Notes: generated by a model from the sequence alone, not told the origin. A DNA stretch of 17,400 nucleotides from Pleomorphochaeta sp964545735 (GCA_964545735.1 CAZJGS010000047.1:1-17400), one strand, 5' to 3'. Counted from the first letter of the stretch, positions 1 through 7,614 are shown. A program made the numbers and translations.

Positions 1-224
1 CCTACTGCACCGAGTAATACTGAATCACAGCTTTTACAGGCTATTATGCTTTGTTGTGGAAGAGGATTGTTAAATTTATCAATGGCTATACCACCTGCAA
101 TTACATCAACATAACTTACACTATGATTGTATTTTTGAGAGATCTTATCTAAAATTTTAACACCTTCATCAATAATATCGGGACCTATTCCATCCCCTTT
201 TACAAGAGCAATTTTAAAATTCAT
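1..224 (-). CDS. leuB: 3-isopropylmalate dehydrogenase, N-terminal part (runs off the window)
   Basis: Only the first 74 codons are present; the rest lies beyond base 1. The enzyme oxidatively decarboxylates 3-isopropylmalate in leucine synthesis, and in citramalate-using organisms it also acts on 3-methylmalate for isoleucine. The start ATG is at 222-224, and the protein begins MNFKIALVKGDGIGPDI. The GDGIGP motif is the classic N-terminal signature of the isocitrate/isopropylmalate dehydrogenase family. A later segment VLLGAVG matches the conserved strand before the active site. The Shine-Dalgarno AGAGGAG lies inside the last codons of leuD, only 3 nt separate the leuD stop from this start, and translation is probably coupled. 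Isocitrate dehydrogenase is the main alternative, but the leuCD context makes LeuB very likely. Confidence 0.93.
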   Translation of the reverse strand, partial: MNFKIALVKGDGIGPDIIDEGVKILDKISQKYNHSVSYVDVIAGGIAIDKFNNPLPQQSIIACKSCDSVLLGAV

Positions 225-227
225 AAG

Positions 228-722
228 TTAGTTCTCCTCTCTATTTTTTATGTAAGCTGCTAATCCACCTGCTGCAATTAATTGTTGCATAAAGGGTGGA
301 AAGGGCTCTGCTAAAAATTCTTTGTTTTTAGTAATATTTACAATTTTACCTGTATCAAAATTAACTTCCAACTCATCACCACTTTCAATATTGTCACATG
401 CCTCTGGGCATTCTAATATTGGCAGTCCAATATTAATTGAGTTTCTATAGAAAATTCTAGCAAAAGATCTTGCAATAACACAAGAAATACCACTTGCTTT
501 TATAGCAATAGGTGCATGCTCACGAGAGGAGCCACAACCGAAGTTCTTATCCCCTACTATAATATCACCCATCTTTACCTTTGATGAAAATTCAGTATCT
601 ATATCTTCCATACAGTGTTTTGCCAGCTCACTATGAACTGAAGTGTTCAAATATCTTGCTGGAATTATTACATCTGTATCTACATTGTCCCCATATCTAA
701 AAACGCTACCTTTAGTTTTCAT
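228..722 (-). CDS. leuD: 3-isopropylmalate dehydratase small subunit
   Basis: The small (swivel-domain) subunit pairs with LeuC to isomerise 2-isopropylmalate to 3-isopropylmalate, and citramalate to 3-methylmalate. The protein is 164 aa, the usual size for the archaeal/thermophile-type short LeuD. The GDNVDTD-VIIPARYLNT segment (residues 11-27) carries the substrate-selecting loop, and FGCGSSREHAP (61-71) is the family signature. The frame stays open upstream to 794, but the ATG at 722 is preferred: it follows an AGGAG ribosome-binding site and starts exactly where family homology starts. Its start lies 4 nt after the leuC stop, and its own 3' end encodes the leuB ribosome-binding site. Confidence 0.95.
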   Translation of the reverse strand: MKTKGSVFRYGDNVDTDVIIPARYLNTSVHSELAKHCMEDIDTEFSSKVKMGDIIVGDKNFGCGSSREHAPIAIKASGISCVIARSFARIFYRNSINIGLPILECPEACDNIESGDELEVNFDTGKIVNITKNKEFLAEPFPPFMQQLIAAGGLAAYIKNREEN

Positions 723-726
723 AATC

Positions 727-2004
727 TTATTTCTCCTCAATTGTGTTTGGATCTGTGATAAAGCCTGTAATAGCACTTGCTGCTGCAACCTCAACTCCAG
801 TTAAATACACCTCAGATTTTACATGACCCATTCGTCCAACAAAGTTTCTATTTGTTGTAGAAACTGCTCTCTCTCCATCAGCTAATATTCCCATATGTCC
901 ACCTAAACAAGGTCCACAGGTAGGAGTTGATACAGCACATCCTGCATCGATAAATATATCGAAAATACCTTCATGCATGGCAGCTTTCCAAATTTGTTGA
1001 GAGCCGGGAAGTATAATACATCTAATTCTAGAATTAATTTTATAGCCCTTTAATATTTTAGCAGCTTTTCGTAAATCAGAGAGTCGACCGTTAGTACAGG
1101 ATCCTATAACCACTTGGTCTATTTCTATCTTCTCTAGTTTTTCAATTTCATCAAAAGTTTTAGTGTTTTCAGGCAAATGTGGAAAAGCTACAGTACTTTT
1201 GATTGTTGATAAATCAATTTCATATACTTTTTCATATTCAGCATCACTATCTGCTTCAAATATTACGGGCTCTTTTTTGCCATGAGCTTTTAAATATTCT
1301 AATGTAATTTCATCTACTGGGAAGATACCATTTTTACCACCAGCTTCAATTGCCATATTAGCTACAGTGAATCTATCATCTATTGTAAGATTTTTAACAC
1401 CGGGGCCTGTAAATTCCATACTCTCGTATAAGGCTCCGTCCACTCCTATCATTCCAATTATGTGAAGGATTAAATCTTTACCGCCAATATTTTTATTGAA
1501 GGAGTTTGTTAAATTAAATTTAATAGCAGTGGGAACTTTAAACCAGGCTTGGCCAGTTGCCATTCCACAGGCCATATCGGTTGAACCAACACCTGTTGAA
1601 AAAGCACCCAAAGCCCCATAGGTACATGTGTGGGAGTCGGCTCCAATTACCAAGTCTCCAGCAGTTACTAAACCCTTTTCTGGCAGTAAAACATGCTCAA
1701 TACCCATTTGGCCAACTTCAAAGTAATTGGTAATCTCATTATCTTTTGCAAATTCTCTCATACATTTACATTGCTCAGCTGCTTTTATATCTTTATTTGG
1801 TGCAAAGTGATCAGGAACTAAAGCAATTTTATCTTTATTGAATACTTCTTTTATACCAAATTTATCAAATTCTTTAATAGCAACGGGAGCTGTAATATCA
1901 TTACCTAATACCAAATCCACATTGGCCATAATTAACTCACCAGCTTTAACAGATTTTTTACCTGCTTTTTGTGCTAGTAATTTTTGTGACATTGTCATAC
2001 CCAT
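727..2004 (-). CDS. leuC: 3-isopropylmalate dehydratase large subunit
   Basis: This aconitase-family [4Fe-4S] subunit of isopropylmalate isomerase is 425 aa, the shorter LeuC2/HACN-like form rather than the ~470-aa E. coli form. The cluster ligands are visible: Cys303 in GSCTNGR and Cys363/Cys366 in PTCGPCLGGHMG. GADSHTCTYG (121-130) and the C-terminal RNFVGRMGH (387-394 region) are also typical. The start ATG at 2004 has a good AGGAGA site 8-9 nt upstream. The frame is open to 2037, but that would overlap cimA. Two further in-frame ATGs (residues 3 and 5) are possible starts. Homoaconitase is the alternative, since this subfamily includes it, but the neighbours are all leucine/isoleucine genes. 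Confidence 0.95.
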   Translation of the reverse strand: MGMTMSQKLLAQKAGKKSVKAGELIMANVDLVLGNDITAPVAIKEFDKFGIKEVFNKDKIALVPDHFAPNKDIKAAEQCKCMREFAKDNEITNYFEVGQMGIEHVLLPEKGLVTAGDLVIGADSHTCTYGALGAFSTGVGSTDMACGMATGQAWFKVPTAIKFNLTNSFNKNIGGKDLILHIIGMIGVDGALYESMEFTGPGVKNLTIDDRFTVANMAIEAGGKNGIFPVDEITLEYLKAHGKKEPVIFEADSDAEYEKVYEIDLSTIKSTVAFPHLPENTKTFDEIEKLEKIEIDQVVIGSCTNGRLSDLRKAAKILKGYKINSRIRCIILPGSQQIWKAAMHEGIFDIFIDAGCAVSTPTCGPCLGGHMGILADGERAVSTTNRNFVGRMGHVKSEVYLTGVEVAAASAITGFITDPNTIEEK

Positions 2005-2017
2005 ATTTTTATATCTC

Positions 2018-3607
2018 CTATTTTGCTGGCTCAACACCAGAATCTTCTAAGTACCATGCTATGCTATCGCTAAGAGCTTGCCAGCTTGCTGCAATAATAT
2101 CGTGATTTACACCAACTGTATTCCAAGACTTATTACCATCCGAGGATTCAATTAATACTCTAACAACTGATGCTGTTGCATCGAGAGAGTCTAATACCCT
2201 AACTTTATAGTCACTTAGATATACATCCTTTAATACTGGATAAAAAGGCTCTAATACCTTTCTAAGTGCTTTGTCCAAAGCATTAACAGGTCCAGCTCCC
2301 TCTTCTGCTGTTATTGCACTCTCACCTGCCACCTCTACTTTTATCATGGCAAGATGGGGAGTATCTTGCATTATAATATGTGAATATTCTTTACCAGAGG
2401 TCTGGTAATAAGCTAATTTAAAGTAAGCCTTAGCATTTTCAATATGGCGTCTTATAAGTAAATCAAAGGAAGCCTCGGCTCCTTCGAACTGATACCCACA
2501 AGATTCTAATTCTTTTAATTCGTTAACCAGATCATGTACTCTTGGATCTTTTGAATCGAAAGAGGGGTAATGCTTTTCTATCTTTTCAAGCAGAAGTGCT
2601 TTACCTGCAACTTCACTTGTTAACAGTCTTCTGTTATTTCCTATTAATTCTGGATCCATATGCTCAAAGGAGATAGGGTTTTTTCTAACTCCATCTATGT
2701 GCATGCCACCTTTGTGAGCAAAGGCGCTTCTTCCAATAAATGGAGATAATTTAGGAATTCTAACATTAGAGAGTTCTGCTACTTGATGGGCCACATTAGT
2801 GAGGGTATTAAATACACTATCCTCTAAACAATCTACATTCATCTTGTATTTTAGATTGCAAACTATTTCAATAAGATTTGCATTACCACATCTCTCTCCA
2901 AAACCGAGTAGTGTTCCTTGTATATGCCTTGCTCCAGCGTCATATGCTAAAAGGGAAGAGGCAACTGCTACTCCCCCGTCATTATGAGTGTGAATACCAA
3001 TTGTAACATCTGGATACCTGCTTACTATATATTCTGTTATTGTTTTTACAAGACTTGGGAGAACCCCGCCTCTAGTTTCACAGAGAACCAACTTAGTTGC
3101 GCCACCTTTTATTGCAGCATCTAATGTTTTAAGGGCATATTCTTTATTATTAATATAACCATCAAAAAAATGCTCGGCATCAAAAAATACATGCCTTTTA
3201 TTATCTACTAGAAACTTAATTGTATCTTCAATCATATTCAAGTTTTCATTTAAGGTGGTATGGATTATATCTGTTACATGAAAATCCCAGGATTTACCAA
3301 AAATACAAATTGTATCAACACCACACTCAAGAATTGCATTTAAATTGCTATCGCTTTTAGCTTTAGTATTGGCTCGTCTAGTCGAGCCAAAGGCTACTAA
3401 AGCTGAGTGTTGTAAATCTATTTTTTTTAGCTCGTTAAATAGAATTATATCTTTAGGATTACTTCCTGGATTTCCAGCTTCTATATAATCGATTTTCAAA
3501 CTGTCTAAAAGTTTAACAAGTTTAAGTTTATCTGAAACTGAAAAACTTATACCCTCAGCTTGAGAGCCATCTCTAAGTGTTGAATCAAATATTTCTACAT
3601 AACTCAT
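2018..3607 (-). CDS. cimA: (R)-citramalate synthase
   Basis: It condenses pyruvate with acetyl-CoA to citramalate, the first step of the pyruvate route to isoleucine via 2-oxobutyrate. The protein is 529 aa, the length of the CimA family related to but distinct from LeuA. The catalytic FDSTLRDGSQAEG motif (residues 7-19) has the DGSQ variant typical of this family, where LeuA has DGEQ. The metal-binding HTHND motif is at 206-210 and GFGERCGNANL at 235-245. The C-terminal ~130 residues form the allosteric LeuA-dimer-type domain. It starts 3 nt after leuA stops, with a GGAA-type site upstream. Because leuA is adjacent, this copy is unlikely to be a second isopropylmalate synthase; homocitrate synthase is a weaker alternative. 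Confidence 0.9.
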   Translation of the reverse strand: MSYVEIFDSTLRDGSQAEGISFSVSDKLKLVKLLDSLKIDYIEAGNPGSNPKDIILFNELKKIDLQHSALVAFGSTRRANTKAKSDSNLNAILECGVDTICIFGKSWDFHVTDIIHTTLNENLNMIEDTIKFLVDNKRHVFFDAEHFFDGYINNKEYALKTLDAAIKGGATKLVLCETRGGVLPSLVKTITEYIVSRYPDVTIGIHTHNDGGVAVASSLLAYDAGARHIQGTLLGFGERCGNANLIEIVCNLKYKMNVDCLEDSVFNTLTNVAHQVAELSNVRIPKLSPFIGRSAFAHKGGMHIDGVRKNPISFEHMDPELIGNNRRLLTSEVAGKALLLEKIEKHYPSFDSKDPRVHDLVNELKELESCGYQFEGAEASFDLLIRRHIENAKAYFKLAYYQTSGKEYSHIIMQDTPHLAMIKVEVAGESAITAEEGAGPVNALDKALRKVLEPFYPVLKDVYLSDYKVRVLDSLDATASVVRVLIESSDGNKSWNTVGVNHDIIAASWQALSDSIAWYLEDSGVEPAK

Positions 3608-3610
3608 ATT

Positions 3611-5209
3611 CTATTCCTTATTTGTTTTATCACTATGGCCAACAAGCATATCGGTAGCCAAATCAAGTTGTTGAGCGTTAATTGAAGAGCCAAGAGCCGC
3701 TTCACTTGTATTTAACATATGGTTAACTGCAGCGAGGGTTGAAAGTATCGAGGCCTCTATTACATCTGTGGATACACCACGCCCTCTGTAGGATTCAGTG
3801 CCGTCAGTTATTTTAACAAATACTTCACCCTGAGCATCTCTGTGCTCTGTTACTGCATTCAAGCTGTAATCAGTAAGGCCAAAGGGATGTTTAACAAGTT
3901 TTTCAACAGCTCTTATTGCTGCATATACAGGACCACTTCCGACTGCTACTTCTTGGAATTTCTTTCCTTTGTGAAGGAGAGTCACACAAGCTGTACTTGT
4001 CATCATGTTACCGCTATTTACAACAAAGCTATCTAAAGCCCAATCATTTTCACCCCATTTTTCGCTAGATTCAACCAAAGCTAATAAGTCTCTATTACTT
4101 ATAGTTTTCTTTCTATCACACAAGGTTTTAAATTCTTTAAACAATCTCGTTGCTTCACTGCTTTCTAGATTGTAGCCTAAGTCTTCCATTCGCTTAACAA
4201 AAGCATGCTGACCTGAGTGTTTGCCGAGTACTAGTTCAGTTTTAACCACTCCCACACTCTCTGGTGTCATTATTTCATAGGTTTTAGCATTTGCCATAAT
4301 GCCATGTTGGTGGATACCAGATTCATGGGCAAAAGCATTTGCTCCAACTATTGCCTTGGAAGGAAATGGTTTTATATTTGTAATGGACGATAAAGTTCTA
4401 GCTGTTTTGTAAATTTCTTTTGTATCTAATGATATTTCATACGGATATATATCACTTCTTGTTTTCATAGCCATAGCTAATTCTTCAATAGCAGTATTAC
4501 CAGCTCTCTCTCCTATTCCACAAATAGTACCCTCTACCTGTCTGGCTCCAGCTTTAATTGCTGCAAGAGAATTAGCGAGGCCTAGACCTAAATCATTGTG
4601 ACAGTGTGCACTTAAAATAGCTCTGTCTATATTTGGAACTCGATTGATAACTGTTTTAAACATAATCTCTATATCACCTGGAGTAGCGTAGCCTACAGTA
4701 TCTGGAAGGTTAATTGTAGTTGCTCCAGCTTTTATTGCAGCCTCAACTACTCGACACATATAATCCAAATCAGTTCTTGTAGCATCCTCTAGTGAAAACT
4801 CAACATCACCACAAAGATTTTTAGCATACTTAACCATTTTTATAGTTCTCTCTAATGCTTGCTCTTTGCTCATCTTCAACTTGTATTCAAGATGAAGATC
4901 ACTGGTGGCTAAAAAGGTGTGTATTCTAGGTCTTCTTGCGTTTTTAGTTGCTCCGTAACTTGCATCTATATCTTTTTCTAAAGCTCTAGAGAGGGATGCA
5001 ATAATAATATCACCGGCATTTTCAGCTATGGCTTTAACAGCCTCAAAATCACCTGGGCTTGCTATTGCAAAACCAGCTTCAATTACATCAACCCCGAGCT
5101 TTTCAAGTCTAGTAGCCATCTTTAGTTTTTCTTCTAAGTTCATACTATAGCCAGGAGCTTGTTCTCCATCTCTTAAGGTTGTATCAAAAATAATTATTTG
5201 ATCGTGCAT
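3611..5209 (-). CDS. leuA: 2-isopropylmalate synthase
   Basis: It joins 2-oxoisovalerate and acetyl-CoA, the committed step to leucine. The 532-aa protein has FDTTLRDGEQAPG near residues 8-20, the metal-binding HCHNDLGLGLAN motif, GTICGIGERAGN and GANAFAHESGIHQHG. All are standard for bacterial LeuA. A full regulatory domain follows, ending with GRGVSTDVIEASILS, so leucine feedback control is expected. The ATG at 5209 follows CGGAGG at a 5-nt spacing. A 133-bp gap with a hairpin separates it from ilvC upstream, while cimA follows 3 nt downstream. Confidence 0.96.
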   Translation of the reverse strand: MHDQIIIFDTTLRDGEQAPGYSMNLEEKLKMATRLEKLGVDVIEAGFAIASPGDFEAVKAIAENAGDIIIASLSRALEKDIDASYGATKNARRPRIHTFLATSDLHLEYKLKMSKEQALERTIKMVKYAKNLCGDVEFSLEDATRTDLDYMCRVVEAAIKAGATTINLPDTVGYATPGDIEIMFKTVINRVPNIDRAILSAHCHNDLGLGLANSLAAIKAGARQVEGTICGIGERAGNTAIEELAMAMKTRSDIYPYEISLDTKEIYKTARTLSSITNIKPFPSKAIVGANAFAHESGIHQHGIMANAKTYEIMTPESVGVVKTELVLGKHSGQHAFVKRMEDLGYNLESSEATRLFKEFKTLCDRKKTISNRDLLALVESSEKWGENDWALDSFVVNSGNMMTSTACVTLLHKGKKFQEVAVGSGPVYAAIRAVEKLVKHPFGLTDYSLNAVTEHRDAQGEVFVKITDGTESYRGRGVSTDVIEASILSTLAAVNHMLNTSEAALGSSINAQQLDLATDMLVGHSDKTNKE

Positions 5210-5294
5210 TAGTGCCTCCGAATATCTTTTTATATTAATTAAACAAAACTAGACAAATTAAGGGTTTATCTATTCTTATTTAATCAATTTAATG

Positions 5295-5331
5295 TTTTCC
5301 CTCCAATCAAAGTGTTTGAATAGAGGGAAAA
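5295..5331 (-). terminator. Stem-loop between ilvC and leuA (attenuator or processing hairpin)
   Basis: On the transcript strand a perfect 9-bp stem (TTTTCCCTC with GAGGGAAAA, 5323-5331 with 5295-5303) is followed after a 3+3 nt internal loop by a 5-bp inner stem (TCAAA/TTTGA) closing on CAC. It lies 11 nt after the ilvC stop. There is no run of U after it (CATTAAATT follows), so it is not a good intrinsic terminator. Partial termination or a 3'-end stabiliser that raises ilvC mRNA relative to leu mRNA is more likely. The pairing is read directly from the sequence; the role is inference. Confidence 0.45.
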
Positions 5332-5342
5332 TTAATCTTAAC

Positions 5343-6335
5343 TTACTTTTTTAACCAGCTCATTAAGCCTCTTAATTTTTTACCAGTTTTTTCTAAAAGA
5401 CTTTCACTTTCAATTCTTCTTTTTGCATTGAAGTAAGGTCTTTTAACTTTATTTTCTAGTAACCAATTACGAGCAAAAGCACCTTGTTGGATGTCTTTTA
5501 ATACATCTTTCATTGCAGCTTTTGAATCACTGTTAATAATCTTATCACCTGTGATATAGTCCCCATATTCTGCTGTATCAGAGATTGAGTATCTCATGTA
5601 GGAAAGTCCGCCTTGGTTGATTAGATCAACAATTAACTTCATTTCATGACAACATTCGAAGTATGCCATCTCTGGTTGGTAACCAGCTTCTACTAATGTA
5701 TCAAAACCAGCTTTAATAAGAGCACTTACACCACCACAAAGAACTGCTTGTTCTCCAAAAAGGTCTGTTTCTGTTTCTTCTTTAAAAGTTGTTTCAAATA
5801 TACCAGCACGGCCAGCTCCAAGTCCCTTAGCATAAGCTTTAGCAACTTCCATACTGTCACCACTTGGATCTTGATTTACACTAACTAAAGAAGGAACACC
5901 TTTTCCTTCAACAAATTGAGTTCTAACTGTATGACCCGGTCCCTTAGGAGCTATCATAATAACGTTAACATCACTTGGAGGAGCAATTTGACCAAAATGG
6001 ATATTAAAACCATGTGCAAAAGCTAAATAGTCGCCTTTTTCTAAACCAGCTTCAATGGCACTATCATATATACCTGATTGTTTTTCATCTGGTACTAGCA
6101 TCATAATAACTTGAGCTGCTTTTGCAGCATCTTTAGCATCCATAACCTTAAGGCCAGCTTCTTCTGCAATACTCCAGCTCTTTGAGCCTTTGTAAAGACC
6201 AACTACAACATTAACTCCACTTTCTTTTAAGTTAAGAGCGTGTGCGTGACCTTGGCTACCGTAACCAATAATTGCAACTGTTTTACCTTCTAGGTACTTA
6301 AAATCTGCATCACTGTCATAATACATTTTACTCAT
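5343..6335 (-). CDS. ilvC: Ketol-acid reductoisomerase, class I
   Basis: It converts 2-acetolactate or 2-aceto-2-hydroxybutyrate to the dihydroxy acids of valine, leucine and isoleucine synthesis, using NAD(P)H and Mg2+. At 330 aa it is the short class I form. The nucleotide-binding GYGSQGHAHALNL is at residues 24-36, and the cofactor-selecting loop reads GLYKGSKSW (46-54). The conserved histidine is His108 in FAHGFNIH. Metal ligands Asp191 and Glu195 (DLFGEQ) and Glu227/Glu231 (YFECCHE) are present, with SDTAEYGDY just after. The Lys/Ser-rich cofactor loop suggests NADPH preference, but this cannot be settled by eye. ilvN ends 46 nt upstream. Confidence 0.97.
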   Translation of the reverse strand: MSKMYYDSDADFKYLEGKTVAIIGYGSQGHAHALNLKESGVNVVVGLYKGSKSWSIAEEAGLKVMDAKDAAKAAQVIMMLVPDEKQSGIYDSAIEAGLEKGDYLAFAHGFNIHFGQIAPPSDVNVIMIAPKGPGHTVRTQFVEGKGVPSLVSVNQDPSGDSMEVAKAYAKGLGAGRAGIFETTFKEETETDLFGEQAVLCGGVSALIKAGFDTLVEAGYQPEMAYFECCHEMKLIVDLINQGGLSYMRYSISDTAEYGDYITGDKIINSDSKAAMKDVLKDIQQGAFARNWLLENKVKRPYFNAKRRIESESLLEKTGKKLRGLMSWLKK

Positions 6336-6381
6336 CTTTTCTCATCCTTTGGCATAGCCATTTTTAATTTTGTTAATTTAT

Positions 6382-6909
6382 TTATAGCAATTCATATGGA
6401 GTGTCTTTAAGAGCTCTCTCTCCACGTCCTATTGCAGTAATTCCAGTTCTAGTTAATTCAACTATTCCGTACGGCGAAGCTAATTCTAAAAATGATTTAA
6501 TTTTTTGATCATTTCCTGTTAATTGAAGTGTAATAGTAGTATGAGTAACATCAACAACTTTTGCTTTAAACAATTCACTCAATTCAATAACATTACTTCT
6601 GTTATCATCTTGTGTTGATATTTTTATTAGTATTAACTCGCTTTGAAATCCATTGTCATTAGTAATAATAGATACTCTAAAAACATCAACAACTTTTTCA
6701 ACTTGATTCTGTATTTGTTTAACTATAGATGTATCACCTAAAATAACAATTGTAATTCTACTTACTGCCTCATCATGTGTTCTACCAACACTTAAACTAT
6801 CTATATTGTAACCTCTTCTAGAAAAGAGTCCAACTACTCTTTGTAATACTCCAGCCTGGTTTTTAACAAGTAAGGATAATGTAAATCTCATCTCTTTTAA
6901 ATCTGCCAT
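6382..6909 (-). CDS. ilvN: Acetolactate synthase regulatory (small) subunit
   Basis: The 175-aa protein binds branched-chain amino acids, usually valine, and controls the catalytic subunit IlvB. An ACT domain fills residues ~8-80, with the signature KNQAGVLQRVVGLFSRRGYNIDSL split across 16-39. The C-terminal acetolactate-synthase small-subunit domain ends near GRGERAL. The start at 6909 has AGGAG 6 nt upstream; the open frame to 6945 has no such site and would run into the leader RNA structures. It is the first gene of the operon after the leader peptide. The catalytic ilvB usually sits directly upstream of ilvN but is not here, so it must be encoded elsewhere if present. Confidence 0.94.
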   Translation of the reverse strand: MADLKEMRFTLSLLVKNQAGVLQRVVGLFSRRGYNIDSLSVGRTHDEAVSRITIVILGDTSIVKQIQNQVEKVVDVFRVSIITNDNGFQSELILIKISTQDDNRSNVIELSELFKAKVVDVTHTTITLQLTGNDQKIKSFLELASPYGIVELTRTGITAIGRGERALKDTPYELL

Positions 6910-6911
6910 AT

Positions 6912-6945
6912 GTGACTCCTTTACAAAATGGGTATAGTAAATCAC
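6912..6945 (-). promoter_or_regulatory. Hairpin enclosing the ilvN ribosome-binding site
   Basis: In the transcript, GTGATTTAC (6945-6937) can pair with GTAAA (6924-6920) and TCAC (6915-6912). This leaves GGAG, the core of the ilvN Shine-Dalgarno (6919-6916), as a bulge in the 3' arm, with a 12-nt loop. A competing 5-bp stem CTCCC/GGGAG (6970-6966 with 6949-6945) shares base 6945 with it. Such an arrangement could tune ilvN translation in response to events on the upstream leader. The pairings are visible, but their stability and use were not computed. Confidence 0.4.
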
Positions 6946-6977
6946 TCCCTATATATTTTTATTTTGGGAGGTCTTTA

Positions 6978-7010
6978 CCACGGTCTTAGCATAAAATTTA
7001 AGCTCCGTGG
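6978..7010 (-). promoter_or_regulatory. Attenuator-type hairpin directly after the leader peptide stop
   Basis: CCACGG (7010-7005) pairs with CCGTGG (6983-6978), and after a small AG/A internal loop CTTA pairs with TAAG; the apical loop is about 10 nt. The 5' arm begins at the base after the leader-peptide TAG (7013-7011), so a ribosome at the stop codon would block it. TAAAGAC just 3' of the stem (6977-6971) is also perfectly complementary to GTCTTTA inside the leader ORF (7056-7050), which would extend the structure when no ribosome is there. No U-run follows, so control may be translational or use an unusual terminator. Confidence 0.5.
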
Positions 7011-7127
7011 CTACATAATAATAAGTAGGCTTGATAAAATTGCGACTAATAAAGACAATGGAAGCACTACCACATGGGTAATGTGGAGTAAGATGATAGA
7101 TGTTAATGTATTAATGTTAGCTCTCAT
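7011..7127 (-). CDS. Branched-chain amino acid-rich leader peptide of the ilv-leu operon
   Basis: A 38-codon ORF (ATG 7127-7125, TAG 7013-7011) sits between the likely promoter and ilvN. Of its 38 residues, 10 are Leu, 7 Ile and 4 Val. The richest stretches are SIILLHI (10-16), HVVVLPLSLLVAIL (18-31) and SLLIIM (33-38). That composition is typical of attenuation leaders such as E. coli ilvL, where ribosome stalling at Ile/Leu/Val codons senses charged tRNA supply. An AAGGAAG site lies about 10 nt upstream of the ATG. A 6-bp hairpin (CCACAT/ATGTGG, 7086-7081 with 7075-7070) lies within the ORF and could act as a pause hairpin. The peptide itself probably has no function after synthesis. The alternative is a small membrane peptide with this composition by chance, but the position and the hairpin at the stop argue against it. 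Confidence 0.75.
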   Translation of the reverse strand: MRANINTLTSIILLHITHVVVLPLSLLVAILSSLLIIM

Positions 7128-7165
7128 CTTTTCAATTCTTCCTTGCTTTAAAATATTATAGCTAT

Positions 7166-7194
7166 AATCTATTTTATTTCTTTAAATAGGTCAA
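7166..7194 (-). promoter_or_regulatory. Candidate promoter of the ilv-leu operon
   Basis: On the minus strand TTGACC (7194-7189) is followed after 17 nt by TAGATT (7171-7166), a reasonable sigma-70/sigma-A pair ending about 40 nt before the leader-peptide ATG. A better -10 box TATAAT lies at 7160-7155 but has only a weak -35 (TTAAAG-like). This second box is part of a perfect 14-bp palindrome, ATTATAGCTATAAT at 7155-7168, which overlaps the promoter and could be an operator. A further candidate upstream is TTGCAA (7319-7314), 16 nt, TATCAT (7297-7292) with an extended TG. Confidence 0.4.
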
Positions 7195-7614
7195 TAGAAA
7201 TATAAATAATTTTATGCATTATTATGTATATATATGCTCATATTATACATACACCTGCTTTATTCTAGCTAAAACACATATTATAATGTTAATGATAACA
7301 CGAAATGCTCTAATTGCAATATATTTTGGTCAGTTTAATGAAATTTTGAAGAATTTATTGAAAATATTAGAGTTAAAAGTAAGTTACACAACCCCTAACA
7401 TTTTTAAGTTTGTAAGGTAGTGGGATTAAAGAGAATTTATAAGCTTATAATTTTGAGGATATAAAGCTTTTTTAGGTAACTTGTCTATAGATATTAACTT
7501 TAGCTAATCATATTTTCAGTATAATCAACTGATCTCTTGTAATGGTAAAACAACCTAAATTTCTAGTATTTTATTTTTAACACTATTTAACGAAATAATG
7601 AAATTTAATATTTA
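7195..7614. other. Intergenic region between the pgs and ilv-leu operons
   Basis: About 420 bp of very AT-rich DNA without a convincing gene. Short open frames exist on the plus strand (for example 7214-7420), but they lack ribosome-binding sites and look like chance. A perfect 14-bp palindrome TTATAAGCTTATAA is at 7437-7450. A possible distal ilv promoter is at 7292-7319. No clear hairpin with a U-run was found after pgsW, and no T-box consensus (AGGGTGGNACCGCG on the transcript strand) was seen here or in the leader. Confidence 0.6.

Noticed and set aside
723..794. N-terminal extension of LeuD to 794
   Set aside because: The extra residues overlap leuC, do not match the family, and the ATG at 722 has the ribosome-binding site.
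6928..7161. 77-codon plus-strand ORF opposite the ilv leader
   Set aside because: No ribosome-binding site, no recognisable domain, and it lies antisense to the leader peptide and its hairpins, which explain the region better.
6910..7200. T-box riboswitch upstream of ilvN
   Set aside because: The conserved AGGGTGGNACCGCG sequence is absent; the GTGGTA fragments near 6978-6983 and 7070-7075 are only superficially similar, and a leader peptide fits instead.
7214..7420. 68-codon plus-strand ORF in the intergenic region
   Set aside because: Tyr/Ile/Leu-rich product as expected from translating AT-rich DNA, with no Shine-Dalgarno and no family match.
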